Source of the DNA: Butyrivibrio proteoclasticus B316 | GTDB lineage: Bacteria; Bacillota; Clostridia; Lachnospirales; Lachnospiraceae | NCBI RefSeq assembly: GCF_000145035.1 | Contig: NC_014387.1 | Coordinates: forward strand, 752,276-816,275 | DNA: 64,000 nt | Direction of reading: 5' to 3' | Shown here: one piece after another, positions 1-9,653 of the stretch | Layout: each line of letters opens with the position of its first letter | Position numbering within the stretch: position 1 is the first letter of the stretch | The notes under the pieces: generated by a model | What the model was told of the DNA's origin: nothing | Databases searched by the model: none | Seen by the model: only the letters and a program-made list of their open reading frames with translations | Position numbers and translations under genes: made by a program

Positions 1-3
1 CTG

Positions 4-32
4 TTGCATATCAGAACGAAATGATTTATACT
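4..32 (+). promoter_or_regulatory. Putative promoter of the S10 operon
   Basis: TTGCAT (4-9) and TATACT (27-32) are separated by 17 bp, which fits a vegetative sigma-A promoter with a good -10 and a weak -35. It would start transcription near 39 and give rpsJ a leader of about 280 nt. The window begins just upstream, so other promoters cannot be excluded. Confidence 0.4.
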
Positions 33-38
33 CAATAA

Positions 39-320
39 CGCTGTGACATGATAGCTATGAAGCGTGAGGTTGCTGCTTATCCAGTTGAGCAGGTTTTCCG
101 TGGAGCGAATGTCTAGAGGCCAGCTTTAAAGGCCAAACAAACTGACGACAAGTCACTGTACAGTAAATAGAAGTCTGCCGACTAACCCAAGGCAGAAACG
201 ACGTGTAGAAGTTGGAACAGCTTTACTATGTATTGAGGTTCATGACACACACGGGAGAGTGTACAGTCACCGCTTGTCGTACTTAATTCAAAAAGTGCGA
301 AAAGGAGGCGACTTTTTTTT
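39..320 (+). promoter_or_regulatory. Long leader of the S10 operon, probably structured
   Basis: This is about 280 nt of non-coding sequence before rpsJ. Local hairpins include CTGCC near 174-178 pairing with GGCAG near 192-196. The rpsJ ribosome binding site AAAGGAGG lies at 300-307. In other bacteria the S10 operon is autoregulated through its leader by L4. A similar role here is inferred from position and length only; I did not match it to a known motif. Confidence 0.5.
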
Positions 321-632
321 ATGGCAAATCAGGTAATGAGAATTACACTTAAGGCTTATGATCATCAGCTTGTTGATGCATCTGCCAAGAAGATTATCGA
401 GACAGTCAAGAAGAACGGATCACAGGTTTCAGGACCAGTTCCCCTTCCTACTAAGAAGGAAGTTGTTACTATCTTAAGAGCTGTTCACAAGTATAAGGAT
501 TCTAGAGAACAGTTCGAGCAGAGAACACACAAGAGACTTATCGATATCATTACACCAACATCTAAGACTGTTGAGGCTCTTCAGAGACTCGAGATGCCTG
601 CTGGTGTAAACATCAATATCAAGATGAAATAA
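321..632 (+). CDS. rpsJ: 30S ribosomal protein S10
   Basis: 103 residues, the normal length for uS10. S10 is a 30S head protein and the NusG-binding partner (NusE) in transcription-translation coupling. The N-terminus and the C-terminal block ending in INIKMK are typical. The ATG at 321 follows AAAGGAGG with a run of T between. It is the first gene of the S10 cluster, 169 nt upstream of rplC. Confidence 0.97.
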   Translation: MANQVMRITLKAYDHQLVDASAKKIIETVKKNGSQVSGPVPLPTKKEVVTILRAVHKYKDSREQFEQRTHKRLIDIITPTSKTVEALQRLEMPAGVNINIKMK

Positions 633-801
633 TAACCAATCAGGTTGTTGTTCATTAATAGAAACAATCAATTCACCTCTACTAGTATGATGCGAGACGC
701 ATGATGCCGTGATAACTGGAGAATTGCCGAATGAGGACAATTGAAGCGACATTGCGAATGAAGTAAGCATCCGCTGTAGACGTAATAAGGAGGTAAAACA
801 C
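633..801 (+). promoter_or_regulatory. 169-nt spacer between rpsJ and rplC
   Basis: This is an unusually long gap for two genes of one ribosomal operon. It contains the short hairpin ATGCG-AGA-CGCAT (690-702) and ends with the rplC site AAGGAGG (788-794). No ORF with a ribosome binding site was found. It may be a structured regulator of rplC-rplD, but only position supports that. Confidence 0.35.
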
Positions 802-1485
802 ATGAAGAAGGCTATTTTAGCTACTAAGGTCGGAATGACCCAGATCTTCAAGGAAGATGGTTCACTGGTTCCTGTAACTGTTCTTCAGGCAGGACCATGC
901 GTAGTAACACAGATCAAGACAGTTGAGAATGATGGTTACAGCGCAGTTCAGGTTGGATTTGTTGACAAGAAGGAAAAGGTTGTTAACAAGGACAAGAATG
1001 GTAACAAGACAATCTATCACCGTCATGGTGCAACAAAGGCTGAGCAGGGACATTTCAAAAAGGCTGGAGTTTCTTGCAAGAGATATGTAAGAGAGTTCAA
1101 ACTTGAGAACGCTGCTGATTATGCACTTGGTGCAGAAATCAAGGCTGATGTTTTCGCTGAGGGCGACAAGATTGATGCTACAGCTATTTCAAAGGGAAAA
1201 GGATTCCAGGGTGCTATTAAGAAGAATGGTCAGCACAGAGGACCTATGGCACACGGTTCCAAGTTCCACCGTCATCAGGGTTCTAATGGCTCCAGTTCAG
1301 ATCCTAGCCGCGTATTCAAGGGCAAGGGAATGCCTGGTCACATGGGCAGTGTAAAAGTAACAGTTCAGAATCTTGAGGTTGTTAGAGTAGATGCTGACAA
1401 GAACCTTATTCTTGTTAAGGGCGCTATTCCTGGACCTAAGAAGGGACTTGTTACAATCAAGGAAACCGTTAAGGTTGTAGGCTAA
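802..1485 (+). CDS. rplC: 50S ribosomal protein L3
   Basis: 227 residues, somewhat longer than the roughly 210 usual for uL3. The extra length lies around residues 60-90. L3 is an assembly-initiating 23S binder whose central loop reaches the peptidyl transferase centre; the [19 protein letters not shown] region is that conserved loop. The ATG follows AAGGAGGT at good spacing. rplD begins 27 nt downstream. Confidence 0.97.
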   Translation: MKKAILATKVGMTQIFKEDGSLVPVTVLQAGPCVVTQIKTVENDGYSAVQVGFVDKKEKVVNKDKNGNKTIYHRHGATKAEQGHFKKAGVSCKRYVREFKLENAADYALGAEIKADVFAEGDKIDATAISKGKGFQGAIKKNGQHRGPMAHGSKFHRHQGSNGSSSDPSRVFKGKGMPGHMGSVKVTVQNLEVVRVDADKNLILVKGAIPGPKKGLVTIKETVKVVG

Positions 1486-1512
1486 TAGAACGCGAAAGGA
1501 GGAACCATACAG

Positions 1513-2136
1513 ATGGCTAATGTATCTGTTTACAATATGGAAGGCAAAGAAGTTGGCAAGATCGATTTAAGCGATGCTATCTTCGGAGTTGAAGTAAATG
1601 AACATCTCGTACACATGGCTGTTCTTCAGCAGCTCGCTGATAACCGCCAGGGTACACAGAAAGCAAAGACACGTTCTGAAGTTTCCGGAGGCGGAAGAAA
1701 GCCTTGGAGACAGAAGGGAACAGGTCATGCTAGACAGGGATCTATCAGAGCACCTCAGTGGAAGGGCGGCGGAGTTGTATTCGCTCCAGTTCCAAGAGAT
1801 TACTCTTTCAAGATGAACAAGAAAGAGAAGAGAGCTGCTCTTAAGTCTGCTCTTACAGATAAGGTTCAGAACAATAACATCGTTGTTGTAGACGAGCTCA
1901 AGTTTGATGAGATCAAGACAAAGAGATTCGCAGAGGTTATGAACAACCTCAATGCTACACGTAAGGCACTTGTTGTACTTGCTGACAATGATCAGAACGT
2001 AGTACTTTCTGCAAGAAACCTTGCTGAGGCTAACACAACACTTACAAACACACTTAATGTGTATGATATCGTAAACGCTAGAACACTCGTCCTTACAAAG
2101 GATGCAGTTGCAAAGATTGAGGAGGTGTATTGCTAA
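1513..2136 (+). CDS. rplD: 50S ribosomal protein L4
   Basis: 207 residues, normal for uL4. The conserved loop [19 protein letters not shown] near residues 57-75 lines the peptide exit tunnel and is the site of macrolide-resistance changes; it looks wild type here. L4 is the classical autoregulator of the S10 operon. It overlaps rplW by one base (TAATG), which suggests translational coupling. Confidence 0.97.
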   Translation: MANVSVYNMEGKEVGKIDLSDAIFGVEVNEHLVHMAVLQQLADNRQGTQKAKTRSEVSGGGRKPWRQKGTGHARQGSIRAPQWKGGGVVFAPVPRDYSFKMNKKEKRAALKSALTDKVQNNNIVVVDELKFDEIKTKRFAEVMNNLNATRKALVVLADNDQNVVLSARNLAEANTTLTNTLNVYDIVNARTLVLTKDAVAKIEEVYC

Positions 2137-2435
2137 TGGCAGCATTACAGTATTATGACGTAATCCTTAAGCCAGTTCTTACTGAGAAGAGCATGAACGG
2201 CATGGCAGAGAAGAAGTACACTTTCCTTGTTAATCCTGAAGCTAACAAGACACAGATCAAGGAAGCTGTAGAGAAGATGTTCGAAGGAACAAAGGTTGCT
2301 AAGGTAAACACAATCAACGCCGCTGGTAAGAGAAAGAGACGTGGCATGATCGTTGGTTTCACAGCTAAGACTAAGAAAGCAATCGTTCAGCTGACAGAAG
2401 ACAGCAAGGACATCGAAATCTTCCAGGGACTCTAA
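2136..2435 (+). CDS. rplW: 50S ribosomal protein L23
   Basis: 99 residues from the ATG at 2136, the usual uL23 length. L23 sits at the tunnel exit and docks trigger factor and SRP. A TTG two codons earlier (2130) is possible, but the ATG overlapping the rplD stop, with GGAGG at 2121-2125, is the better start. Confidence 0.95.
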   Translation: MAALQYYDVILKPVLTEKSMNGMAEKKYTFLVNPEANKTQIKEAVEKMFEGTKVAKVNTINAAGKRKRRGMIVGFTAKTKKAIVQLTEDSKDIEIFQGL

Positions 2436-2530
2436 TTAACAACCAATAACTATACGCACGAATCCAGATTGAGTCCGGGATTCAAATGAGCAATCATTCG
2501 ATGCGTGATAAATAAAAAGGAGAAATAATC
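2436..2530 (+). promoter_or_regulatory. Structured spacer upstream of rplB
   Basis: GAATCC (2460-2465) can pair with GGATTC (2478-2483), enclosed by ACGC (2454-2457) with GCGT (2503-2506). The same GAAT can instead pair with ATTC near 2497-2500, so two exclusive folds are possible. The rplB site AAGGAG follows at 2517-2522. A regulatory role is inference. Confidence 0.4.
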
Positions 2531-3373
2531 ATGGGAATTAAGAAATACGGCCCATATACCCCATCCAGAAGAAACATGACTGGATCAGATTTCTCAGAGA
2601 TCACAAAGTCATCTCCAGAGAAGTCCCTCATTGTTTCTAAGAACAGCAAAGCTGGTCGTAACAACCAGGGTAAGATCACTGTTAGACATCGCGGATGTGG
2701 CGGCAGAGTTAAGTACAGAATCGTAGATTTCAGAAGAAACAAGGACGATATGCCTGCAAAGGTTATCGGAATTGAGTATGATCCTAACAGATCAGCTAAT
2801 ATCGCACTTATCCAGTACGAGGATGGCACAAAGGCTTATATCCTTGCACCTAACGGATTAACAGATGGCATGACAGTTATGAACGGTGCTAACGCAGAAA
2901 TCCGTGTTGGTAACTGCCTCCCACTTTCACAGATTCCTGTCGGTGAAAATGTACATAATATCGAGCTTTATCCTGGAAAGGGTGGCCAGATGGTTAGATC
3001 AGCTGGTAACGCTGCTCAGCTTATGGCTAAAGAAGGTAAGTATGCAACACTTCGTCTTCCTTCAGGCGAAATGAGAATGGTTCCTATCGAGTGCCGTGCA
3101 ACAATCGGTGTTGTAGGAAATGGTGATCACAACCTTATTAACTATGGTAAAGCTGGTCGTGTTCGTCACATGGGTATTCGTCCTACAGTTCGTGGTTCTG
3201 TTATGAACCCTAACGACCATCCACACGGTGGTGGTGAAGGTAGAGCACCTATTGGACGTTCTGGTCCTAGCACACCATGGGGTAAGCCAGCTCTTGGTTA
3301 TAAGACACGTAAGGCTAAGAAGGCTTCTAACAAGCTGATCGTAAGAAGAAGAAACGGTAAGGCTATCAAATAA
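2531..3373 (+). CDS. rplB: 50S ribosomal protein L2
   Basis: 280 residues, normal for uL2. L2 joins the subunits and supports peptidyl transferase assembly. The C-terminal block [18 protein letters not shown] carries the essential histidine of the family. The ATG follows AAAGGAG. rpsS begins 11 nt downstream, so the S19-L22-S3-L16 genes are probably co-transcribed from here on. Confidence 0.98.
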   Translation: MGIKKYGPYTPSRRNMTGSDFSEITKSSPEKSLIVSKNSKAGRNNQGKITVRHRGCGGRVKYRIVDFRRNKDDMPAKVIGIEYDPNRSANIALIQYEDGTKAYILAPNGLTDGMTVMNGANAEIRVGNCLPLSQIPVGENVHNIELYPGKGGQMVRSAGNAAQLMAKEGKYATLRLPSGEMRMVPIECRATIGVVGNGDHNLINYGKAGRVRHMGIRPTVRGSVMNPNDHPHGGGEGRAPIGRSGPSTPWGKPALGYKTRKAKKASNKLIVRRRNGKAIK

Positions 3374-3384
3374 GGAGGAATAAA

Positions 3385-3675
3385 ATGTCTAGATCACTTA
3401 AAAAGGGACCTTTTGCAGACGCAAGCCTGCTTAAGAAGATAGATGCTATGAACGCTGAGGGCCAGAAGCAGATAGTTAAGACATGGTCACGTCGTTCTAC
3501 AATTTTCCCGTCTTTTGTTGGACACACAATTGCTGTTCATGACGGAAGAAAGCATATTCCTGTATATGTTACTGAAGATATGGTTGGACACAAGCTTGGT
3601 GAGTTTGTTCCTACAAGAACATTCAGAGGACATGCTGGAAATTCTCCCGCAGAGAGAAAGAGCAGCGTAAACTAA
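3385..3675 (+). CDS. rpsS: 30S ribosomal protein S19
   Basis: 96 residues with the canonical [10 protein letters not shown] start and the [15 protein letters not shown] block. S19 forms the 30S head complex with S13 and contacts the A-site finger. AAGGAGG precedes the ATG. It sits tightly between rplB and rplV, as in nearly all bacteria. Confidence 0.98.
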   Translation: MSRSLKKGPFADASLLKKIDAMNAEGQKQIVKTWSRRSTIFPSFVGHTIAVHDGRKHIPVYVTEDMVGHKLGEFVPTRTFRGHAGNSPAERKSSVN

Positions 3676-3705
3676 TTATTCGTTCGATGAAAGGAGGAAA
3701 TTTCC

Positions 3706-4101
3706 ATGGAGATGGAGATCAAGCATAGATCAAAGATCAAAAGAGAAAGAAATCGTGACAATAAAGAAACAAGACCTTTTGCAAAGTTATCTTACGCAAG
3801 AATACCTGTTCAGAAGGCATGCTTTGTCATGGATGCTATCAGAGGTAAGGATGTAGAGACTGCACTTGCAATTCTCGAGTACAATCCTAGATATGCTTCT
3901 AGCGTAATCTACAAGCTTCTTGCAAGCGCTGTAGCTAACGCAGAGAACAACAAAGGTATGAACAGAGCTAATCTTTATGTTGCTGAGTGCACTGCAAGCA
4001 ACGGCCCTATTATGAAGAGAATTCAGCCTAGAGCACAGGGCAGAGCATACAGAATCAACAAGAGAATGAGTCATCTGACTGTTATTTTGGACGAGAGATA
4101 A
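3706..4101 (+). CDS. rplV: 50S ribosomal protein L22
   Basis: 131 residues. The uL22 core starts near residue 22 (RPFAKLSYARI), after a lysine/arginine-rich N-terminal extension longer than in Bacillus. Its beta-hairpin, ending near RIQPRAQGRAYRI, lines the exit tunnel. AAAGGAGG lies just upstream of the ATG. An internal start would drop the basic extension but has no ribosome binding site. Confidence 0.95.
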   Translation: MEMEIKHRSKIKRERNRDNKETRPFAKLSYARIPVQKACFVMDAIRGKDVETALAILEYNPRYASSVIYKLLASAVANAENNKGMNRANLYVAECTASNGPIMKRIQPRAQGRAYRINKRMSHLTVILDER

Positions 4102-4120
4102 TTGAAAGGAGAACCTAGAA

Positions 4121-4792
4121 ATGGGACAGAAAGTTAATCCTCATGGCCTCAGAGTTGGTGTTATCGCTGACTGGGACTCAAAGTGGTATGCTGAGTCTGC
4201 TGATTTCGCCAATAATCTGGTAGAAGATTACAATATCAGAAAATTTCTGAAGAAGAAGTTATATGCAGCTGGTGTTTCTAAGATTGAGATCGAAAGAGCA
4301 TCAGATAGAGTTAAGGTTATCGTTTACACAGCTAAGCCTGGTGTTGTTATCGGTAAGGGCGGTGCTGAAATCGAAGTAACTAAGAAGGAGCTTTCAAAGC
4401 TCACAGACAAGAAGGTTCTTGTTGACATTAAGGAAATCAAGAAGCCTGATAAGGATGCACAGCTTGTTGCAGAGAATATCGCTCAGCAGCTCGAGAATCG
4501 TGTATCATTCAGAAGAGCTATGAAGTCCTGCATGAGCAGAACAATGAAGACAGATGCACTTGGTATCAAGGCATGCTGCTCTGGCCGTCTTGGCGGTGCT
4601 GATATCGCTCGTTCAGAGTTCTACAGCGAGGGAACAATTCCTCTTCAGACTCTTAGAGCAGATATCGATTATGGTTTTGCTGAAGCAGATACAACCTACG
4701 GTAAGGTTGGTGTAAAGGTATGGATCTACAAGGGTGAAGTACTTCCAACTAAAGCAGGTGAGAATTCAGATAAGGAAGGGAGCGATAAATAA
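4121..4792 (+). CDS. rpsC: 30S ribosomal protein S3
   Basis: 223 residues. It has the N-terminal uS3 domain, a KH-type motif ([11 protein letters not shown] near residues 77-87) and the C-terminal domain. S3 helps form the mRNA entry channel and its helicase activity. The last codons are acidic and variable. The stop overlaps the rplP start by one base. Confidence 0.98.
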   Translation: MGQKVNPHGLRVGVIADWDSKWYAESADFANNLVEDYNIRKFLKKKLYAAGVSKIEIERASDRVKVIVYTAKPGVVIGKGGAEIEVTKKELSKLTDKKVLVDIKEIKKPDKDAQLVAENIAQQLENRVSFRRAMKSCMSRTMKTDALGIKACCSGRLGGADIARSEFYSEGTIPLQTLRADIDYGFAEADTTYGKVGVKVWIYKGEVLPTKAGENSDKEGSDK

Positions 4793-5229
4793 TGTTAATG
4801 CCAAAGAGAGTTAAGCACCGCAAGCAGTTCCGCGGTTCGATGGCTCATAAAATTACTCGTGGTAACAAGATCACTTATGGTGAGTACGGAATTGTTGCGC
4901 TTGAGCCTTGCTGGATCAACTCAAACCAGATTGAGGCAGCCCGTGTAGCTATGACACGTTTCATCAAGCGTGGTGGTCAGGTTTGGATCAAAATCTTCCC
5001 TGACAAGCCTATCACATTAAAGCCTCTCGGAACACGTATGGGTTCTGGTAAAGGTGCAACTGATAGATGGGTAGCTGTTGTTAAGCCTGGTCGTGTAATG
5101 TTCGAAATCGGCGGAGTTGCCGAGGCCGATGCTAGAGAAGCTCTTCGTCTTGCGACACATAAGCTTCCTTGCAGATGCAAGATCGTTTCTAAGGCTGATT
5201 TGGAAGGCGGTGTATCTAATGAAAACTAA
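4792..5229 (+). CDS. rplP: 50S ribosomal protein L16
   Basis: 145 residues beginning [11 protein letters not shown], the usual Firmicute N-terminus, so the ATG at 4792 rather than the one at 4798 is preferred. L16 organises the A-site region of the 50S. The R-rich loop ([15 protein letters not shown]) is conserved. It overlaps rpsC by 1 nt and rpmC by 11 nt, which suggests coupled translation. Confidence 0.97.
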   Translation: MLMPKRVKHRKQFRGSMAHKITRGNKITYGEYGIVALEPCWINSNQIEAARVAMTRFIKRGGQVWIKIFPDKPITLKPLGTRMGSGKGATDRWVAVVKPGRVMFEIGGVAEADAREALRLATHKLPCRCKIVSKADLEGGVSNEN

Positions 5230-5428
5230 TAAGTATGTAGAAGAGCTTCTGGCTAAGTCTGCTGAAGAGCTCCAGACAGAGCTTGTTTCTGCAAAGAAAG
5301 AGCTTTTTAACCTTAAGTTCCAGAACGCTACAAACCAGTTGGATAATACAGCAAGAATTAAAGAAGTAAGAAGAAATATTGCAAGAATCCAGACTGTAAT
5401 CACACAGAATGCTAAGGCTGCAAACTAA
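5219..5428 (+). CDS. rpmC: 50S ribosomal protein L29
   Basis: 69 residues from the ATG at 5219, a typical two-helix uL29 that forms the platform around the tunnel exit with L23. The frame is open further upstream inside rplP, but the L29 homology begins at [11 protein letters not shown]. The start lies inside the last codons of rplP, 11 nt before its stop. Confidence 0.95.
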   Translation: MKTNKYVEELLAKSAEELQTELVSAKKELFNLKFQNATNQLDNTARIKEVRRNIARIQTVITQNAKAAN

Positions 5429-5456
5429 GCCTCACACTAAATAAGGAGAAATAATC

Positions 5457-5711
5457 GTGGAAAGAAATTTAAGAAAAACGCGTGTTGGTAAAGTAACAAG
5501 CGATAAGATGGATAAGACCATCACAGTTTCCATTGAGGACCATGTTAAGCATCCTCTTTACAAGAAGATCGTAAAGAGAACTTACAAGCTTAAGGCTCAT
5601 GACGAGAACAACGAGTGCCGTATCGGTGACACAGTTAAGGTCATGGAAACAAAGCCTATCTCCAAGGATAAGAGATGGAGACTTGTATCCATTATTGAAC
5701 GTGCAAAGTAA
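5457..5711 (+). CDS. rpsQ: 30S ribosomal protein S17
   Basis: 84 residues, an OB-fold uS17 that initiates 30S body assembly. The start is GTG at 5457, supported by AAGGAGA eight bases upstream; the protein begins [11 protein letters not shown] as expected. The signature [19 protein letters not shown] is near the C-terminus. Confidence 0.97.
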   Translation: MERNLRKTRVGKVTSDKMDKTITVSIEDHVKHPLYKKIVKRTYKLKAHDENNECRIGDTVKVMETKPISKDKRWRLVSIIERAK

Positions 5712-5735
5712 TACAAAAAATAAAGGAGAAATATC

Positions 5736-6104
5736 ATGATTCAGCAGGAAAGTAGACTGAAGGTCGCTGATAACACAGGTGCTAAAGAGCTTCTTACAAT
5801 CCGTGTTATGGGTGGATCTACAAGAAGATATGCGAGAATCGGCGACACTATAGTTGCTTCTGTTAAAGAAGCAACACCCGGTGGAGTTGTAAAGAAGGGT
5901 GATGTTGTTAAAGCTGTTGTCGTTCGTACTGTTAAAGAAACACGTCGTAAGGACGGTTCCTACATCAGATTTGATGAGAACGCTGCTGTTGTTATCAATG
6001 AAGATGGTACGCCTAAGGGAACACGTATTTTTGGACCCGTAGCTAGAGAGCTTCGTGAGAAAAAGTTCATGAAGATCCTTTCTCTTGCTCCGGAAGTATT
6101 ATAA
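5736..6104 (+). CDS. rplN: 50S ribosomal protein L14
   Basis: 122 residues, exactly the canonical uL14 length. It starts [18 protein letters not shown] and ends [11 protein letters not shown]14 forms part of bridge B8 and is the docking site for RsfS. AAAGGAG precedes the ATG. rplX follows after 12 nt. Confidence 0.98.
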   Translation: MIQQESRLKVADNTGAKELLTIRVMGGSTRRYARIGDTIVASVKEATPGGVVKKGDVVKAVVVRTVKETRRKDGSYIRFDENAAVVINEDGTPKGTRIFGPVARELREKKFMKILSLAPEVL

Positions 6105-6116
6105 GGAGGCGCCCAT

Positions 6117-6446
6117 ATGTCAACAAGTAAGATCAAAAAGGGTGATATGGTTAAGGTTATCGCCGGTGGTGAAATCGACAAGGAAGGTAAAGTCCTTTCA
6201 GTTGATAAGAAGAATGGAAAGGTTATCGTAGAGGGCGTTAATAAGGCCATCTGCCACGAGAAGCCTTCTGCAAAGAATCCTAATGGCGGAATTGTTGAGC
6301 GTGAAGCTGCGCTTGATATCTCAAATGTTATGTATCTTCATAACGGACAGCCTACCAAGATCGGATTCAAGGTTGAGAAAGATGAGAACGGTAAGGTTGT
6401 TAAGAAGAGCCGCATCGCTAAAAAGACTGGTGAGGTTATCGACTAA
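6117..6446 (+). CDS. rplX: 50S ribosomal protein L24
   Basis: 109 residues with the KOW motif near the start (KKGDMVKVIAGGEIDKEGKV). L24 is a primary assembly-initiator protein at the exit side of the 50S. The length is slightly above the usual 100-105. AAGGAGG lies upstream, overlapping the end of the rplN region. Confidence 0.97.
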   Translation: MSTSKIKKGDMVKVIAGGEIDKEGKVLSVDKKNGKVIVEGVNKAICHEKPSAKNPNGGIVEREAALDISNVMYLHNGQPTKIGFKVEKDENGKVVKKSRIAKKTGEVID

Positions 6447-6468
6447 TTAAGAAAGGAGGTATGTAACT

Positions 6469-7008
6469 TTGAGTAGATATAAGGATTTATACAAGAACGA
6501 GATCGTTGATGCTATGACTAAGAAGTTCGGTTACAAGAATGTAATGGAAGTTCCTAAGCTTGACAAGATCGTTATCAATATGGGTGTTGGAGAAGCTAAG
6601 GAAAATGCTAAGCTTCTTGAGAACGCTGCAAATGATATGGCTATTATTTCTGGCCAGAAGCCTGTTATTACAAAGGCTAAGAAGTCTATCGCTAACTTCA
6701 AACTGAGAGAGGGTATGCCTATCGGATGTAAGGTAACTCTTCGTGGTGACAAGATGTACGATTTCCTTGATCGTCTTGTAAACCTTGCACTTCCTCGTGT
6801 ACGTGACTTCAGAGGAATCAACCCTAACTCATTCGATGGAAGAGGTAACTATGCACTTGGTATCAAGGAGCAGCTTATCTTCCCTGAAATCGAATACGAT
6901 AAGATCGACAAGACAAGAGGTATGGATATCATTTTCACAACAACAGCTAAGACAGACGAAGAGGCTCGTGAGCTTCTTACACTGTTCAATATGCCTTTTG
7001 CAAAGTAA
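6469..7008 (+). CDS. rplE: 50S ribosomal protein L5
   Basis: 179 residues, normal for uL5, which holds 5S rRNA and contacts P-site tRNA. The start is TTG at 6469, fixed by an excellent AAAGGAGGT (6452-6460) and the expected N-terminus [10 protein letters not shown]. An ATG at 6461 is out of frame and hits a stop at once. The rare start may tune its level. Confidence 0.96.
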   Translation: MSRYKDLYKNEIVDAMTKKFGYKNVMEVPKLDKIVINMGVGEAKENAKLLENAANDMAIISGQKPVITKAKKSIANFKLREGMPIGCKVTLRGDKMYDFLDRLVNLALPRVRDFRGINPNSFDGRGNYALGIKEQLIFPEIEYDKIDKTRGMDIIFTTTAKTDEEARELLTLFNMPFAK

Positions 7009-7029
7009 TTATAGGAGGGAATATAACAC

Positions 7030-7215
7030 ATGGCTAAATTATCCATGAAGTTGAAGCAGCAGATGAAACCAAAGTACTCAACACGTGCTTACAACCGTTG
7101 TAAGATCTGCGGTCGTCCTCATGCTTATCTTAGAAAGTACGGAATCTGCAGAATTTGCTTCCGTGAACTTGCATACAAGGGCGAGATTCCAGGTGTTCGT
7201 AAGGCATCTTGGTAA
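7030..7215 (+). CDS. rpsN: 30S ribosomal protein S14, zinc type
   Basis: 61 residues, the short zinc-binding (C+) form of uS14. Cysteines 24, 27, 40 and 43 make the two CxxC knuckles. No zinc-independent paralogue is seen in this window. AGGAGG precedes the ATG. A 244-nt spacer separates it from rpsH, unlike the tight gaps elsewhere in the cluster. Confidence 0.97.
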   Translation: MAKLSMKLKQQMKPKYSTRAYNRCKICGRPHAYLRKYGICRICFRELAYKGEIPGVRKASW

Positions 7216-7459
7216 AACTAATCGTTTAAGTGAGATTCTATCGAACTTAGCGTACTAGTTTGTTCTCTCAAAGGAGATATCCTGAGAGCAGAACTTCATT
7301 AGCTGAACATGGTGGTCTGGGATGGAGACCACTTAATTAAAAATAATAATATTTATTATTCTTCGAAAGTAACACAAAAGCGCGCATTGCGGCTTCGTGT
7401 CTCTGCTCAATTCGGGGAGTAGTAAGGCGAAGCAAAAATAATTAAGGAGGCAATTTAAA
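7216..7459 (+). promoter_or_regulatory. 244-nt structured spacer upstream of rpsH
   Basis: This non-coding stretch divides the spc cluster. Hairpins visible are AACTA (7216-7220) with TAGTT (7256-7260), CTCTCA (7265-7270) with TGAGAG (7283-7288), whose loop holds an AAAGGAG sequence, and GTGGTCT (7312-7318) with AGACCAC (7326-7332). The real rpsH site AAGGAGG follows near 7443. S8 is the spc-operon autoregulator in enterobacteria, so an S8-responsive leader is possible but unproven. Confidence 0.45.
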
Positions 7460-7861
7460 ATGGCAATGAACGATCCTATTGCAGATATGCTTACAAGAAT
7501 TCGTAATGCAAATACTGCAAAGCATGACACTGTTGATGTACCTTCTTCTAAGATGAAACTTGCTATTGCAAACATTCTTCTTGAAGAGGGATATATTAAG
7601 AAGTTAGACGTAGTTGAAGATGGAGCATTCAAGAATCTTCATATTACTCTTAAGTATGGTGCTGACAGAAACGATAAGGTTATCACAGGCCTTAAGAGAA
7701 TCTCAAAACCTGGTCTTCGTGTATACGCAGGCAAGGATGAGCTTCCTAGAGTATTAGGCGGTCTTGGTATTGCTATCATTTCTACAAACCAGGGCGTTGT
7801 AACTGATAAAAAAGCTAGAGAACTTCAGGTAGGTGGCGAAGTTCTTGCATTTATTTGGTAA
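7460..7861 (+). CDS. rpsH: 30S ribosomal protein S8
   Basis: 133 residues with the uS8 N-terminus [15 protein letters not shown] two codons in, and the C-terminal [15 protein letters not shown] block that contacts helix 21 of 16S rRNA. S8 is a primary 30S binder. The ATG at 7460 has AAGGAGG at good spacing. A second ATG at 7466 is also possible. Confidence 0.97.
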   Translation: MAMNDPIADMLTRIRNANTAKHDTVDVPSSKMKLAIANILLEEGYIKKLDVVEDGAFKNLHITLKYGADRNDKVITGLKRISKPGLRVYAGKDELPRVLGGLGIAIISTNQGVVTDKKARELQVGGEVLAFIW

Positions 7862-7876
7862 ATTGGAGGTACGGGC

Positions 7877-8416
7877 ATGTCACGAATTGGAAAAATGCCA
7901 ATCGCAGTTCCTGCTGGAGTAACAGTAGAAGTTGCAGAAAATAATAAGGTGACTGTTAAGGGACCTAAGGGAACCCTTACAAGAGTTTTCCCTGCTGAGA
8001 TTTCTTTCTCACAGGAAGACGGTCAGATCGAAGTTAAGAGACCTGACGACCAGAAGAAGACAAAGGCTTTACATGGTCTTTCAAGAAGCCTTCTTAACAA
8101 CATGGTTGTTGGTGTAACAGAAGGTTTCGAGAAGAAGCTTGAAGTAAACGGTGTAGGTTACAGAGCTGCTAAAAACGGCAAGACACTCTCTCTTACACTT
8201 GGTTATTCTCACCCAGTAGAACTTGTTGATCCTGAAGGAGTTGAGACAGTTGTAGAGGGTCAGGTAATCACAGTTAAGGGTATCGACAAAGAGGCGGTTG
8301 GCCAGCACGCTGCTATCATCAGAGAGAAGAGAGCTCCAGAGCCATATAAGGGCAAGGGAATCAAGTATGCTGATGAAGTTATCAGACGTAAAGTTGGTAA
8401 GACCGGTAAGAAATAA
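7877..8416 (+). CDS. rplF: 50S ribosomal protein L6
   Basis: 179 residues with two related uL6 domains and the signature [15 protein letters not shown] near the C-terminus. It starts [16 protein letters not shown]6 lies near the sarcin-ricin loop and the factor-binding site. GGAGGT precedes the ATG. It is 15 nt after rpsH. Confidence 0.98.
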   Translation: MSRIGKMPIAVPAGVTVEVAENNKVTVKGPKGTLTRVFPAEISFSQEDGQIEVKRPDDQKKTKALHGLSRSLLNNMVVGVTEGFEKKLEVNGVGYRAAKNGKTLSLTLGYSHPVELVDPEGVETVVEGQVITVKGIDKEAVGQHAAIIREKRAPEPYKGKGIKYADEVIRRKVGKTGKK

Positions 8417-8435
8417 TAGATAAGGAGAGTGCAAA

Positions 8436-8804
8436 ATGGTTAGTAAAGAATCCAGACAGGAAATTCGTGCTAAGAAGCACATGAAGATCCGTAAGCGTTT
8501 TAGCGGAACAGCTGAGAGACCAAGGCTCGCTGTTTTTAGAAGCAATAATCATGTATACGCACAGGTTATTGATGATGTTGCCGGCAAGACACTTGTATCT
8601 GCTTCAACTCTTGAAAAAGATATCAAGGCTGAGCTTAAGAATACAGACGATATTGATGCTGCAACAAAGATTGGTGATGTTGTTGCAAAGAGAGCTCTTG
8701 AAAAGGGCATCAAGGCCGTTGTATTTGACAGAGGCGGTTATATCTACCACGGTAAGGTAGAAGCATTGGCCGAGGCTGCTAGAAAAGCTGGCTTGGAATT
8801 CTAA
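8436..8804 (+). CDS. rplR: 50S ribosomal protein L18
   Basis: 122 residues, a 5S rRNA-binding uL18 with a basic N-terminus and the C-terminal block [20 protein letters not shown]. It starts at the ATG at 8436 after AAGGAGAG. The gene order L6-L18-S5-L30 is canonical. Confidence 0.97.
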   Translation: MVSKESRQEIRAKKHMKIRKRFSGTAERPRLAVFRSNNHVYAQVIDDVAGKTLVSASTLEKDIKAELKNTDDIDAATKIGDVVAKRALEKGIKAVVFDRGGYIYHGKVEALAEAARKAGLEF

Positions 8805-8822
8805 GAAGGGAGAAAACACAAA

Positions 8823-9332
8823 ATGAAGCGTAATATCGTAGATGCAAGTCAGCTCGAATTGACAGATAAAGTTGTAACCATTAAGCGTGTTACAAAGGTT
8901 GTAAAGGGTGGACGTAACATGAAGTTCACAGCGCTTGTAGTTGTTGGTGACAACAATGGTCACGTTGGCGTTGGTCTTGGAAAGTCAACTGAAATCCCAG
9001 ATGCTATCCGTAAGGGTAAGGAAGATGCTACAAAGAACCTCATTACTGTTCCTCTTGATGAGAACAACAGTATTACACATGATTTCGTAGGTAAGTTCGG
9101 CTCAGCTGAAGTATTACTTAAGAAGTCTCCAGAAGGTACTGGTATCATCGCTGGTGGTCCTGCTCGTTCTGTATGTGAGCTTGCAGGTATCAGAAATATC
9201 AGAACAAAGTCACTTGGTTCAAACAACAAGCAGAATGTTGTTTATGCAACAATCAATGGCCTTGCTCAGTTAAAGACACCAGAAGAAGTTGCAGCAAAGC
9301 GCGGTAAGTCTGTAGCAGAAGTAACCGCTTAA
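8823..9332 (+). CDS. rpsE: 30S ribosomal protein S5
   Basis: 169 residues. It contains the S5 double-stranded-RNA-binding-like domain ([16 protein letters not shown] near residues 19-34) and the C-terminal domain with the [13 protein letters not shown] block. S5 shapes the decoding site and mRNA entry. The ATG follows GAAGGGAG. Confidence 0.97.
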   Translation: MKRNIVDASQLELTDKVVTIKRVTKVVKGGRNMKFTALVVVGDNNGHVGVGLGKSTEIPDAIRKGKEDATKNLITVPLDENNSITHDFVGKFGSAEVLLKKSPEGTGIIAGGPARSVCELAGIRNIRTKSLGSNNKQNVVYATINGLAQLKTPEEVAAKRGKSVAEVTA

Positions 9333-9348
9333 TAGAAGGAGAAAATCA

Positions 9349-9534
9349 ATGGCAGATAAGAAGCTTAAGATCACATTGGTTAAGTCAACTATCGGTGCTA
9401 TTCCTAAGCAGGTAGCAACAGTTAAATCAATGGGATTCAAGAAACTTAACAGTTCTGTTGAACTTCCTGATAACTCTGCAACAAGAGGTCAGATTCAGCA
9501 GATCAGACACCTCGTTAAGGTAGAAGAGATCTAA
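9349..9534 (+). CDS. rpmD: 50S ribosomal protein L30
   Basis: 61 residues, the short bacterial uL30 form. The SxIGxxxKQ... signature is seen as STIGAIPKQVATVKSMGF. AAGGAG precedes the ATG. It is followed by a 119-nt structured spacer rather than directly by rplO. Confidence 0.96.
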   Translation: MADKKLKITLVKSTIGAIPKQVATVKSMGFKKLNSSVELPDNSATRGQIQQIRHLVKVEEI

Positions 9535-9653
9535 TCTCGAAAAAGATGCAAAAATTGTTACCGGAGCTGTTCCATGTACGCGCGAGTGGTGTATAATAAA
9601 GAAGTGCGCTGCGTTTAGCGGTACGAGCTCCGGGTTTTATAAGGAGGAATATC
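9535..9653 (+). promoter_or_regulatory. Structured spacer upstream of rplO
   Basis: CCGGAGCT (9561-9568) and AGCTCCGG (9626-9633) are perfect complements 57 nt apart, with inner GTAC (9576-9579) and GTAC (9621-9624) also able to pair. The closing stem is followed by GTTTTAT and then the rplO site AAGGAGGA. A TATAAT at 9592-9597 has no convincing -35. The fold could protect or attenuate rplO-secY. Confidence 0.45.

Noticed and set aside
1567..2145. 192-codon ORF on the minus strand across rplD
   Set aside because: Antisense shadow of a strongly coding ribosomal gene; no ribosome binding site and a cysteine-rich, low-quality protein.
9592..9597. TATAAT as an internal promoter before rplO
   Set aside because: No acceptable -35 at 16-18 bp and it lies inside a stable fold; noted only in the spacer entry.
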